A stretch of 64,000 bases of DNA, from contig NC_079426.1 of assembly GCF_026213295.1 (NCBI RefSeq), positions 21,937,639-22,001,638 on the forward strand. Reading direction: 5' to 3'. Position 1 is the stretch's first letter, and the number at the start of each line of letters is the position of its first letter. The translations under genes were made by a program, and so were the position numbers. The notes under the pieces are model-generated. The model was not told the DNA's origin and made no database searches. It saw nothing but the letters and a program-made list of their open reading frames with translations. This document shows positions 28,883 to 40,065 of this stretch, in pieces. The DNA comes from Gadus chalcogrammus (taxonomy: Eukaryota > Chordata > Actinopteri > Gadiformes > Gadidae).

Positions 28883-30020
28883 AGAATAAGAATAAAGTTG
28901 GATCGATGGACGAAGTCTGTCGGTCTTAATGTATGTGTCTGTGATTATGTATTTATGTACTGTATGTATGTATGTTTGTATTTTTGTATGTATGGATGAA
29001 TAAATGAATGTATGTGTGTACCAGTGTAAGTCCCACACTCCTCGTATGGCTCACGTCAAATACTGTGATAACTTCCTAGAGTCAACTACAACACAGTCCG
29101 TGATTGGTCCTGATGACTTGGTAATTCTGGTAATCAATGTGGGCCGCTAGAGGTCAAGACTGGTCCATGTAGAGACACAGAGTGTGAGCTCAGGTGATCA
29201 GGACGGCCTGCAGGCTGGACAAAACCTGCAGCCATGAAGAGAATGTAGAAGCATTTGACTGATAAACAATGTGAAATACAAGTAAATGATGCGTTTCAGC
29301 GTACAGAACAAATGCTGCATGGTTTAAATTAGCAGAACAGCAAAATGCACTAGTGGGTAATGACTGAGAGAATCACTTCCAGCAGCGTGTGACAGCGTAC
29401 GAGGTACGATAAGACAGCTGCTGTTAACACAGTTTGAGTTTGAGTTCCTTTGGATCATCTTCAATGGTTTCAAAATGCTGCCAAACTTAGGAGGTTGTAG
29501 CTTGAGGTTATGTTTCCTTCTTGGAAGGGATTGGATAGTGCCACTGCCATAACACGATGGGGTTTTCAAACAGACAACAAGGACATTTATGGAAAGCAAA
29601 ACACAATACATTAAATTACACTCAGAAGATTGAGTCTTCTTCTCTTTCTAGAAGTCAAGCAGTGTTGTGGTTTCGCCCAATTAGCACCCCCATCCTCCCA
29701 ATTAAATTGTCCCGCAAGCAAGTCTTGTCCACACGAGGATTTGTAGTAGACTTTTAGTTTGTCCCTGGAGAAATAACAGCCCGCTTTCCTTATGCAAGGC
29801 GCCAACATTTAACCTGGGCTTGAAAACGATTCCTCTCGATTTTTTCAAATCATTATTATTAACATTGTGAATATTATCCTAATGGTTGTGTTCTTGCATC
29901 CGGCTACCCCCTACATATTATTCCTAAACCAGCTCAACAAAATAAAATAAAAACGGTTAATAATGCATTGATTCATCTCAACTTCTCATATTTATAAGAT
30001 GTGTCACACATATCTATCTC

Positions 30021-30073
<53 letters not shown>
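30021..30073. repeat. (TA)n microsatellite
   Basis: About 50 bp of alternating TA. Confidence 0.95.
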
Positions 30074-30076
<3 letters not shown>

Positions 30077-30279
30077 TGAGGCACTTTCTATAAATAGTTC
30101 AGTTAATTTTTTTATTTTGTGTAAAGTTGTTTCTGTACATGTTTCTGTACTTCACATTACATATTTGAAAGACTTAATTTGATTGATTGTTTTTATTTAT
30201 TGTACATTGTTTTATACTAATGTTTTGTTATTATATGTGTAATATATTTTGTATTCTCTATCTGTACGATTCTGTTTCG

Positions 30280-30385
30280 TACATTTAGCAGTGCACCTGT
30301 GACAATTCCAGCAATTCCCCCACGCGATCAATGAAGTACTTACCAATCTGAATGTGACTTCATTGTAAAGGGCTTTGAGTGGCAG
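30280..30385. repeat. Dispersed-repeat tail-like sequence
   Basis: The segment CAATTCCCCCACGCGATCAA followed by TGAAGTACTT resembles the AATTTCCCC...GGGATCAATAAAGTA tail found at the 3' ends of several fish repeats. A reverse-orientation relative (GTCCCTCGAGGGGAAATT) occurs at about 17540-17557. No wider element could be delimited. Confidence 0.3.
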
Positions 30386-31602
30386 TAGTGGGAGGGGATT
30401 GCAGCCCATTCAGTCATTTACCATCTAGTCCTTAATTAGCCAACAGCTGGACCCATTTACCGTAACGATTTCTGGTCCTAGCCCCCCTTTACAGCTCTAC
30501 TTTATTCCTTGCTCTAACGTTCCTCATCATCGTCTTAAACCGTAAGTGGTTTAGAGGAAGTTGAAGGCTTTAAGGAGAGTAAATGTGGGATCATGCATCG
30601 TCATAGCAGCAGGGGGTTTTAGAAAAGTATGAATATGTATGCCAAATCCCAACTTTTCCTTTTTAAGAACTCATTAGAGGGCTATTTCCCAGTGGTTGCT
30701 AATATGCCGGCCACTTGTTGGGGTGAGGGAGCAGATTTAAGCCAGCATGGTTAAATCTGCCGGCTGTGAGGCGGAAAATGTTGTCACTTTTAAGACTTCA
30801 ATTTAGTGCCTTTTTGAGGCACGAGAAAGGGACACTGGGGGGGAGGAATGCAAGGCTGTGTGGAGCTCCGTCTGGGCAGTGGTTGACGTTGATAGGCGCG
30901 TCCAAGAGGGAGTTAAGCGTCTCGGAAACCTGAGCTCCACACATCCCCAAAACTCAATGTGACGTTACGCGTTACTATAACTTACAGCGCATTAAAATGA
31001 CCACATTGCTCATTTTAACGCTCACCCAGAAAACTAGCTTAAAAAATACAATCATAAATTTGGTTTGGGTTTTTACCATGGGGATTAGATGTCCCCCCTC
31101 CTTCCTAGAAACTCATAGGACAAAACACATATTTTTTTTTATCTTATTGTCCAAGCTTGATTTGAGATTAAACACTTTATGGGACGGATATGAAATGTTT
31201 AAGGCCTACCCTGTTATTATATGACCCTGTCTGTCAACAACGCTTTCTGGCCCTTAGTTCAGCCAGTGGTTAGGGTGCAGGGGCCACACGCCCCAGCAAG
31301 CGCCCGTCTCTTAAATTGAAAAAGAGAAAAATGGGCAAACACAACTTCAAATGAGTCAATGGGGAATGATTCTTACAAATGAGTCAATGGGGAACGAACT
31401 AAAACTAACTTTACAAAACTTTCTTGATCTAAATGTCATTGCAGATAATACTTTTTTCTCATTAACTATATAATATTTACCACACTCATTTAAAAAAACA
31501 TGCATTTCTTTTCAATTTTCTTTTCAAAAGGCCTCTATTTTACCACCAGGTGTGATTATCTCTTACAAGTCGTTTCAAAATATGCCCTGTACTGTGACTT
31601 GG

Positions 31603-31738
31603 TGACATCATAAGTGGGACCGTCCACCAAGATGTATGATGGATAGATCAGTCTAACAGCCTTTCTACTGCACTGCAGTAACTGGTAGGCTTATCTATCC
31701 ATCACACATCTAGTGGGACACTTCCATTTGTGATGTCA
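31603..31738. repeat. Foldback (inverted-repeat) element
   Basis: Two 46-nt arms (31603-31648 and 31693-31738) are inverted repeats with about 80 percent identity by eye. Both begin TGACATCA at their outer ends and end TGATGGATAGAT at the loop side. The 44-nt loop contains CTGCACTGCAGTAACTGG. It may be a small MITE or a fragment of one. No clear target duplication was seen. Confidence 0.65.
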
Positions 31739-32212
31739 TTAATGGGCAGGTCAGATTTCGAAACCTCTGAGACAATACCAGTCAGAGTCAGAGATATAGT
31801 ATGAACTGAATATTACAATAAGATAAAAACATTACCTTGTAACAAAACTAGTCAAAGACCATACCTGACTCATGGTCACAGACCTTGGGCATGTTGGGTA
31901 ATGCAGTTCCATTGGCCCATTGAACACCAAATAACACAAATATAACGACAAATAAAGGTTTAATCCCAAATGATTGCCGTTGGGTTTTAAGTCAACAAAC
32001 CAGAGCTACATACTGAGTGCTGAGCAGCTGCAAAAAAATAAATAATACACCTCCTGTGATTTGTAGATTAACACATTTATATTTCCTATGACTGAAGCAT
32101 ATGTTGTTGTTTTTTACAGTTTTGTAAGCAGTCCAACCATTCTCCACCCCGGGTTGGAGTCTGTGAGTCAGGCTTTGCAAACTCAAAGAGAAAAAACATG
32201 AGCAAGGAAAGA

Positions 32213-32239
32213 GGACCGACCAATCACCACAGGTACCGT

Positions 32240-32317
<78 letters not shown>

Positions 32318-32500
32318 CACACACACGCATATGCAAAACACACGATCAACCAAACACCCCAGGTACCCTTACACGCACACATATGCAAACACTCACCATC
32401 CACAAGAGACCACAGGTATCATTAAATACACACACATACACACACTCAACCAACAAAACACGACAGGTATTGGTGTTCACAAACACACTCATACAGACAG

Positions 32501-32582
<82 letters not shown>

Positions 32583-32585
32583 ACA

Positions 32586-32625
<40 letters not shown>

Positions 32626-32809
32626 AAATACACAACAAACAAAACACAAAAGGTATGATTATACACACTCACACAATCACATACGATCACAAGAACACCA
32701 AAGGATCCATTATACACACACACGTGTGCCCGCACACGCACAAACACACATGATCCCCAGAACACCAAAAAAGCCATTATGCACACATATGTGTGCGCAC
32801 ACACACACA

Positions 32810-32906
<97 letters not shown>

Positions 32907-32942
32907 GCACACACACGCACACACACGCACACACACAAACAC
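32213..32942. repeat. Compound minisatellite with internally expanded (CA)n
   Basis: Seven degenerate copies of a unit resembling ATCAACAGAACACCACAGGT followed by ATCATTATACACAC start near 32216, 32344, 32395, 32445, 32630, 32684 and 32750. Each copy runs into a CA stretch. After copies 1, 4 and 7 that stretch has expanded to roughly 90-140 bp (about 32240-32330, 32500-32618, 32795-32940). Frames reading through it are artefacts. Confidence 0.75.
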
Positions 32943-33119
32943 AGGGCCACATACCATCCCATCAAACAGATATACAGATGCCAGCAGGCGTCCTTTTCAA
33001 AGTGCATGTCCCCTGCAGCCAAACCGTTCTGTGATAGCGCTGATTATTCCAAGAATACTACTTTTATACACACACTCCCCTCCCATAATCAGCTGAGACC
33101 CAGCGAAGAGAGAAATTGA

Positions 33120-33260
33120 ATTATCCAGATAATGACTCAGCTGAAACTAATTGTTGATTTATGGGAGAACGGCAGTAATTATAATTAGAGCCATGAACAT
33201 GTTAATATGCATATCTGTAACTGTTGCGAACAGGCAGGGCGAGAGATGAGAATAAGAGGC
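33120..33260. promoter_or_regulatory. Possible intronic regulatory element
   Basis: A complex, non-repetitive AT-rich stretch with clustered homeodomain-like cores (CTAATTG, GTAATTATAATTAG) and an octamer-like ATATGCAT, standing between microsatellites. A similar ATTA-rich complex stretch lies at 34040-34330 just before an exon. This is inference from composition and motifs only. Confidence 0.25.
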
Positions 33261-33629
33261 ACCTGTGCTGATTAGTTCTGTGTGTTGTTATGGGACATGA
33301 GAAGCCATTTTGATCCCAGTGAGTTTTTTTTAGGCGTCATTTAGTTTCCTGGCATCACCGCGGGGACGGGTGTGTGCAGTAGCTTCCAATCACTGGAAAT
33401 GGAAACACTTAACGGAAGACACCGGTTACTTAGCTCAATGCCACCGCGCTGAAACTCTGCCAAGATGAAAAGCCCCCATTCTGTTTTCTTCTTCTTCTTC
33501 TTGCTCCCCCATTATAATTAGAATTTAGGATAGAATACATGAAAAAAGGAATTATTTTTTAATTAAAAAGTTTAATTCCCTGCCTTATTTTTTCTACGTA
33601 CGCACGCTCATACACTTTTAAAAATACTC

Positions 33630-33653
33630 GCACACACACACACACAAACACAC

Positions 33654-33747
<94 letters not shown>

Positions 33748-33752
33748 ACACT
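33630..33752. repeat. (CA)n microsatellite
   Basis: A CA tract of about 120 bp. Confidence 0.95.
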
Positions 33753-34450
33753 GTGGAGCAGAATAGATCAAGTATTGAGATGGCTCCGCCGGTCGGCGGC
33801 CACCCACAAGTGACATGTCCAGAGAGGTTGATTAAAGGTGGTTTACAGGTGGTTTGGCTCAGGTAGAACTTCTAGGGCTTGGCTGGTGAGGTATAGTGTC
33901 ACGCTCAACGTCTGTGTCCTAACAGCAGAGCCAGAGACAGTGTGATGATCTTCAGAGATCAATGGAGTGCAAGGGGGGTAAACTTGTAGATATGGAGGAC
34001 AGCACACATCTTCTACTGCCAAATGTGTATCATCAGCCTCATAGCATAATTGCCAAGCATAAAAGTCATAATTTAAGTCAAATAGATGACTTAAGCAGAT
34101 AGAGATTATGGAACGTAAAAAGCACTCTAATTGGCTTAGGATAAAGCCAATGAGGCACAGTGAATCTGCAGCATTAGTAGAGTAGAGTTTGGTTTGGCCA
34201 AATCACAATTTTGACTAAATTATTTAATTAAAACACTGCTCAGCTGACTTAATTGAATTAAAGCAATTATGCTATTAGGTTAATGATATTTGTTCTTAAC
34301 CTAGCCATTCACGTGGCTGTATACTTACACCGAGTCATTGTCATTATTAGAATGAAGTTGACTTAAGCAGCTAGGACCTGAATGTATTCATACATAAACC
34401 TAATTATTCCCTTCTTTGACTGTTCTCATTGATCGCTCCGTGTCCTACAG

Positions 34451-34612
34451 CCCAGACCAGAGATCCCGCGCCGCTCATTGGTCAGCTCCTCGCAAGACAT
34501 CGCCCATACCCAAGAGGCTGAATCCAATTGGAGGATCCAAATATTCGGGCCCCTCCTACCAACACCTTCAGGAAGTAGAGACATCTGAGAGAGAAATTGA
34601 TGTGCAGAAGGG
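34451..34612 (+). CDS. nrg3: nrg3 exon: cytoplasmic segment with PSYQHLQE motif
   Basis: The 162-nt exon follows a CCTACAG acceptor and ends before GTGAGA at 34613. It encodes PDQRSRAAHWSAPRKTSPIP, then GGSKYSGPSYQHLQEVETSE and DVQK. It aligns with the human neuregulin-3 cytoplasmic stretch SPGQRSGMLHRNAFRRTPP...GPAYQQLEE (from memory): same order, same Pro/Arg/Ser character, conserved P-(S/A)-Y-Q-x-L-(Q/E)-E. It takes two bases from the previous exon and leaves GG. The first base of the exon at 38260 completes a glycine codon, the junction glycine seen in human. Confidence 0.9.
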
Positions 34613-35086
34613 GTGAGAATATAAAGGACTTTCAGAAAACCTTGAATTTAAATATCAGAGTACTATAGGCGATTTTATATTGCTGTTAACGACTGCTGGG
34701 TTCCTTTCTACTTATTGAGCCATTTCAATGAGAGGAAAATGCCGCTGGGCGAAGGACAGTAAGCATTGGAAATGTGTAAGGAACCACTTCTGTCAGTGGG
34801 AAAAATATACGCCGCCTGCACATTTGAGTTGTTTTTCAACCTTTCTGCCTTCGCTCTATCTATCTCTCTGTCTCCATTTTACAATCTGCTGAGGCGAGAT
34901 AAAAACAAGGTTGTGTTATGTGTTGATCTGCACTGCAGTGGCATCAGTTCAAAGTAAAGTAGCTTGGGACGGCTACGCTGCTGTTAGATTGAAGTAAGAC
35001 AGCGCGGCGGTGGACCCCACCGGTCCACAGACCCGGTCTGTAATCCAGTCAAATAGACATCGTCATGTCAGGCTGGGGCCCCTGCT

Positions 35087-35396
<310 letters not shown>

Positions 35397-36254
35397 CAGC
35401 AAAAGAGAGAGCAACACTTGCCACAGTCAGAAGGCAGGATTGGGGAGTGGAAGGATTTAAATACAGAAAAATATAAAGCTGTTGCTGAACCTGTGGTTAT
35501 CCAACAGCGGTTATCCAACAGGGATGCCTAATGATTTGTTTTCCAAAAACCTTCTAATAAAGATCAATCCAACCTGTTTTCTAATAAAGAATAATCACAA
35601 TAGCAGGCATGAAGAATGTGTGTGTGTTTGTATGTCTCTGTGTGTATTTGTGTGTGCTTGTCTGTTTGTGCATGAATGTAAGATAAAATGTTTGAACGTA
35701 TGTGTATATATAAATGTTTAAATAAATACATAAATTCATAGGTAGATAAACCAATCCATCGAATAAATCAATGCAAAAAGCTTTTCTCTTTAAGGGGGTA
35801 TATGATTTATCAGTGTTTGTGTGACGACGGCCACTCCCTGTCCTCTCCGTCATTTCAACCCACACAGTCATCTTTTTTCTCATTTAATTGTGTTTGAACA
35901 AATCAAAAGAGGGATTTGGCTGTTAATGTCATCTTGGGAATTGCCGACACGCTTTGCATGCTGCACGCTCTCACTCTCCTCTCCAGCAATATCTGCAAGA
36001 CTCTCTGCTTCTCCACTATCTCTCTATGTTTCTCTTCCTCCTCTCCCGTTGGCTCTTTCTCTATAGAAGAGCCACCGTCCCCAAACTGGGTTTGATGTGT
36101 TGCGTTTTTTTTTGTCTTCATCTCCGGATGAAGACACTACGGCGATAAACCCGGGCTGTAGTGTCCTCTGAAGCTGATCAAAAGCTTCCACACCCACAAC
36201 TGTCTTTACATGCCTTGATAGAGGCATAAATGTGTGATTACGCTATTACACAGA

Positions 36255-36758
36255 GAGGGAGCGAGAGAGACGGAGGCACTGCGGGAGAGAGAGAACGAGA
36301 GTGGAAGAGAGAGAGACAGAGAGAAATCGAGAGACAGAGCGACAGTGGGAGACAGAGAGACAGAGGGAGAGTGGGAGAGAGAGAGCGACAGTGGGATAGA
36401 GAGACAGAGAGAGAGTGGGAGAGAGAGTGCAACAGTGGGAGAGAGAGAGAGAGAGAGAGGGAAAGTGGGAGAGAGGGAGCGACAGTGGGAGAGAGAGAGA
36501 GAGAGTGGGAGAGAGACCACGACAGTGGGAGAGAGAGAGAGAGAGAGAGGGAGAGGGGGAGAGAGGGAGCAACAGAGGGAGAGCGAGAGACAGAGGGACT
36601 GCGGGTGAGAGAGAACGACAGGGGAAGAGAGAGAGACAGAGAGAGCGAGAGACAGAGTGACCGTGGGAGAGAGAGAGAGACAGAGGGAGAGTGGGAGAGA
36701 GAGAGCGACAGTGGGAGAGAGAGAGAGAGAGGGAGAGTGGGAGAGAGAGAGCGACAGT

Positions 36759-36797
<39 letters not shown>

Positions 36798-37052
36798 GGA
36801 GCGACAGTGGGATAGAGAGAGTGGGAGAGAGAGAACGACAGTGGGAGAGAGAGAGGGAGAGTGGGAGAGTGGGAGCGACAGTGGGAGAGAGAGAGAGGGA
36901 GAGGGGGAGAGAGGGAGCGACAGAGGGAGAGTGAGAGACAAAGGGAGAGGGGGAGAGAGAGAGCGACAGAGGGAGAGGGGGAGGGAGAGGGGGAGAGAAG
37001 GAGCGGCAGTGGGAGAGCGAGAGACAGAGGGAGAGTTGGAGAGAGAGAAGGA
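36255..37052. repeat. GA-rich minisatellite, unit about 28-40 bp
   Basis: About 800 bp of degenerate units of type GAGAGTGGGAGAGAGAGAGC followed by GACAGTGG, with CGACAGTG and GAGACAGAGG variants. Both strands give frames over 200 aa (RERE-rich or SLSP-rich). These come from stop-free repeat, not genes. Confidence 0.9.
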
Positions 37053-38259
37053 CTCATGTTTTACTATTGATGCGTTGAGAGCAGCTAGCGCTTGTCGAAG
37101 GCCATGAATTATTACAGAACGATAATGAGGCAGAATGCCGCAGAACGCTCCCTGATTGACGCCCTGATTATGCTCGAGAGGGAGAGAAAAAGAGAACGAA
37201 GGAAGAATAGAAAGAAGGAAAGATCAATATTAGATGTATCTCTGAGCTCACTGGCTCCAAACACAGTGCTCAGGTTGTGTTGCACCAACAAGTCTCAGAT
37301 CAGGAATGAATCAAACTGAAATGAGTCTTTATCGACGCAGTCAAACTAGTTTTAGTTCCCTGAGAAAGAATTCAATTGCCTTGATTATAAAACGTGAAAT
37401 TGACCTTGCCGACCCTTTGAGGAGGTTGAACACACATATTTACTTTACAATCCAACTTAATTAGTAATGAAATTAGGAGGGGCCTGGAAAACTTTTAGAT
37501 ACCCTGTCATAGCTCTCTCTTCATCAGCCTGCGTGTGTCAAGGTTATTATGGTTAGGTTAATTTTGTATAAAAAATATATTTACATTTAAGTTAGTCAGG
37601 GCTACTTGTTAGTTTTTGTAATGCTTAATTTTTCTTTGTTTTATTAGTTTCAGTGTTAGTTGTAATACTTTTTCCAATGTGGGCATTTGTCAGGGCCAAG
37701 ATTTAAAGAAGAAAAGGTTTGTGTAATAAAAACTCTGTATCAAAACATTGTATCATTCAAACAAAAAGTATTTACTTTATTTTTCACAGTATTCACACAG
37801 ATGAATAAAAAGAAAACTAAAGAAGAATTATCCTCAATCATTTCCGTTCATTTTACGTTCTTTCATCAACACAGAAAAAAAATCAGTTGGATTAGGGTTT
37901 TTTTATACATAACTTCAACGATAATAACCTTGGTGTTTGTGTGTGCGTACGTAGGAGTCTTTCTTTCAGAGACTCTCCATCGCCTCTCAGTCTATAAGAT
38001 CATGAGGTGCCTGCGATGCATGCCTTTGTGAAATGTGTTGAAGAACAAGCGTAGGCGTTCCACGAACACTACGGTTCAGACTAGCACACAAAAGGCATCG
38101 TAACCTTTCCTTCAAGGATAAGTTGCGGCAAAGAAGTTTTGTAAACCAAGTTTAGCCTTGCTTGCCCTCAAATATCCCTCTTTCCCTTCCTTCTAGCCTA
38201 TATGTCTTCATGCATCCTGCCCTCACTCCCACCTCCTTCCCTCTGCCTCTCCTCTGCAG

Positions 38260-38944
38260 ATACCAGATGCAGCCAGAGAACTCCAGCAATGACCCGAGGC
38301 AGGACAGCTTTCTACGTATGCAAGTTCCCGTTTCCAGGGAAACCACGTTGTCGACGGCGGCAGCGCTGTCCTGGCCGGGGCATGAGGCGGCCTGCTCCGC
38401 CAGGCTGCCCCAAGACCGGACCCTCACCGGCCACATCCGGCCCCCCCGCCCCTCTACACCTCCGACCTCCTTTCGCTCCTGCTCCGTTCCCATCATCCCG
38501 TCCGTCCAGTGTCACCATGACGACGAGGTGTCCTGTATGCAAACCAGCCCCGGCCTGCACTCCTCTAGCGCCGCCCCATCGGCCGTGCTGATCCACTCTC
38601 CCGCCAACGCCACGCCTCGTCCCGGAGAAGTGAAAGCACGCGATGGTTCGCGTTATTCCCCCTGCTCCGCTGCCATTGGCCAGAAGCAGGACGAGGTCAC
38701 CCTGGTGTTGGAGGAGGCCCAGCAGCAGCTCCGCGCATTGGCTCTGGCGCATAAGAAGGAGGAAGAAAGCCTAAGCAACAGTTACAACGGGTCATTGGTT
38801 GTGTTTGTGGAGGCCAAGGAAACTGTTTGCTTCTTGAGCCCTTATGGGGGTGGTTCCGGTGCATTGAGTTGTAACGGACCAACAGAGACCCAGTTACTTA
38901 GCCACAATGTATCACACAGAGACTTGGGGTACACTGGCCAATGA
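38260..38944 (+). CDS. nrg3: nrg3 terminal coding exon (cytoplasmic tail and stop)
   Basis: The first base completes a glycine codon, then 227 codons run to TGA at 38942-38944. Anchors to human neuregulin 3 (from memory) are MQVPVSRETT (human MQLPSRETN), SVPIIPSV at 38483-38506 (identical), and the helical stretch DEVTLVLEEAQQQLRALALA (human QEVKILLETVQEQIRILTDA) at about 38690-38750, followed by an acidic/Ser segment and FLSPYG (human FLPLSP). The middle (about 38510-38680) is Pro/Ser/Ala-rich and divergent. The end, TETQLLSHNVSHRDLGYTGQ, does not resemble the human C terminus. Acceptor: CCTCTGCAG. The tail is intracellular and probably releases a signalling fragment, as in other neuregulins. 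GC content is much higher than in the flanking introns. Confidence 0.92.
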
Positions 38945-40065
38945 AAGGACAGGATTTAGGCTATTCCCTTTTTTGTTTGACAGTATTTGACAGACTGGTG
39001 TTTTTGTCTCAAAATGGCAGACATTTTTGCATCAATGGGACAGAATGGACAATATTGAACTGTGAAACATTTGATTGATGGTGAATCTGGTATTGTGCTG
39101 ATGTTATGCATTCTGTATGTATACATAGAAACACTGGGGAGGCTGCCCCCTCGCCGAATTACAATATGGAAAAAGAAAAAACATATTTACATGCATTTAT
39201 TTAAAAATGAGAGACACTTCTGCTTAGACGAAAACAAACCAAATAGTCTGTCAACTCCATGGTGTTTTTAATTGTAAAAAGAATATATAAATATATATAT
39301 ATAAATATATATGGATATCAATATATGGAATTCAAAAAGTGACCAAGTACAGAGTTGAAGAACAGAAGAATGATTTAATTTTGTTTCATTTCTTGCCTTC
39401 TTATTGGTAATAACCACTTCACATTTTCTGACGTGGTTATGACCTTCAATCTTAATGTATCCCCATTAAATTGCCCTTCCTGACAACACTTCGAATCAAA
39501 CTTCTGTGAGCCACAGGACAAAATGGCCGTTGATGCAGGTGCCCCCCAAAGACAAATGGCCCTTCATGCCTTTCAAACTTTGTGTTGCGAATGAATTTGC
39601 AATCTCCTGTGGCAACAGGCATCACCTTGGATTTGCTGTACAAAATAAAAGTTCCCTGGATGAAAGAAGCAGTGATGGAAATGAAAAACTATAAAGAAAA
39701 GATGGAAGAGAAAAAAACACACAAAAGCAATGGACTTCCACAGAGACTTTGATTTGGGAATGCTGATTGCCAATCAATTGTAGTTTATTTTACAAGTTCA
39801 CACACAAATGCACATGCCCCATAAACTGCTGTCGAGTGTGCTTGTACCCAAGGGGTATGTTTATTCATGAATGGCAGGAAGGAGGGACTAATGGAGAGAC
39901 AGAGGGCTATTTGGAAACGAGGAGTTGTATCTGCCATAGTTTAATTTGTTTTGTTTTTTTATTGTTGGTATCAATGCTGCTTTCAGGGGCTGGTGGGAGG
40001 GCAAAACACAAGGATTGGGAGATTCCAGGGTTACATTAAACAATAAATAAATGTCTATGTTGTGT
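38945..40065 (+). other. nrg3: nrg3 probable 3' untranslated region
   Basis: AT-rich sequence after the stop codon with no recognisable coding content. Polyadenylation-like AATAAA motifs occur at about 39643 and, doubled, at 40038-40048. The latter is followed by GT/T-rich sequence (TGTCTATGTTGTGTCC) and is the best end candidate. The UTR may extend further, as an AATAAA also lies at 44049. The boundary is not provable from sequence alone. Confidence 0.45.

Noticed and set aside
32213..32942. CRISPR-like array (regular repeats with spacers)
   Set aside because: The units are degenerate, spacers are (CA)n of varying length, and the context is a vertebrate intron.
36206..37107. Frames of 231-283 aa (SLSP-rich on minus, RERE-rich on plus)
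   Set aside because: They come from stop-free purine-rich minisatellite, with no domain and overlapping frames on both strands.
38202..38752. Overlapping frames of 129 and 146 aa within the last nrg3 exon
   Set aside because: They are shadows of the GC-rich nrg3 coding frame, which alone carries the conserved motifs.
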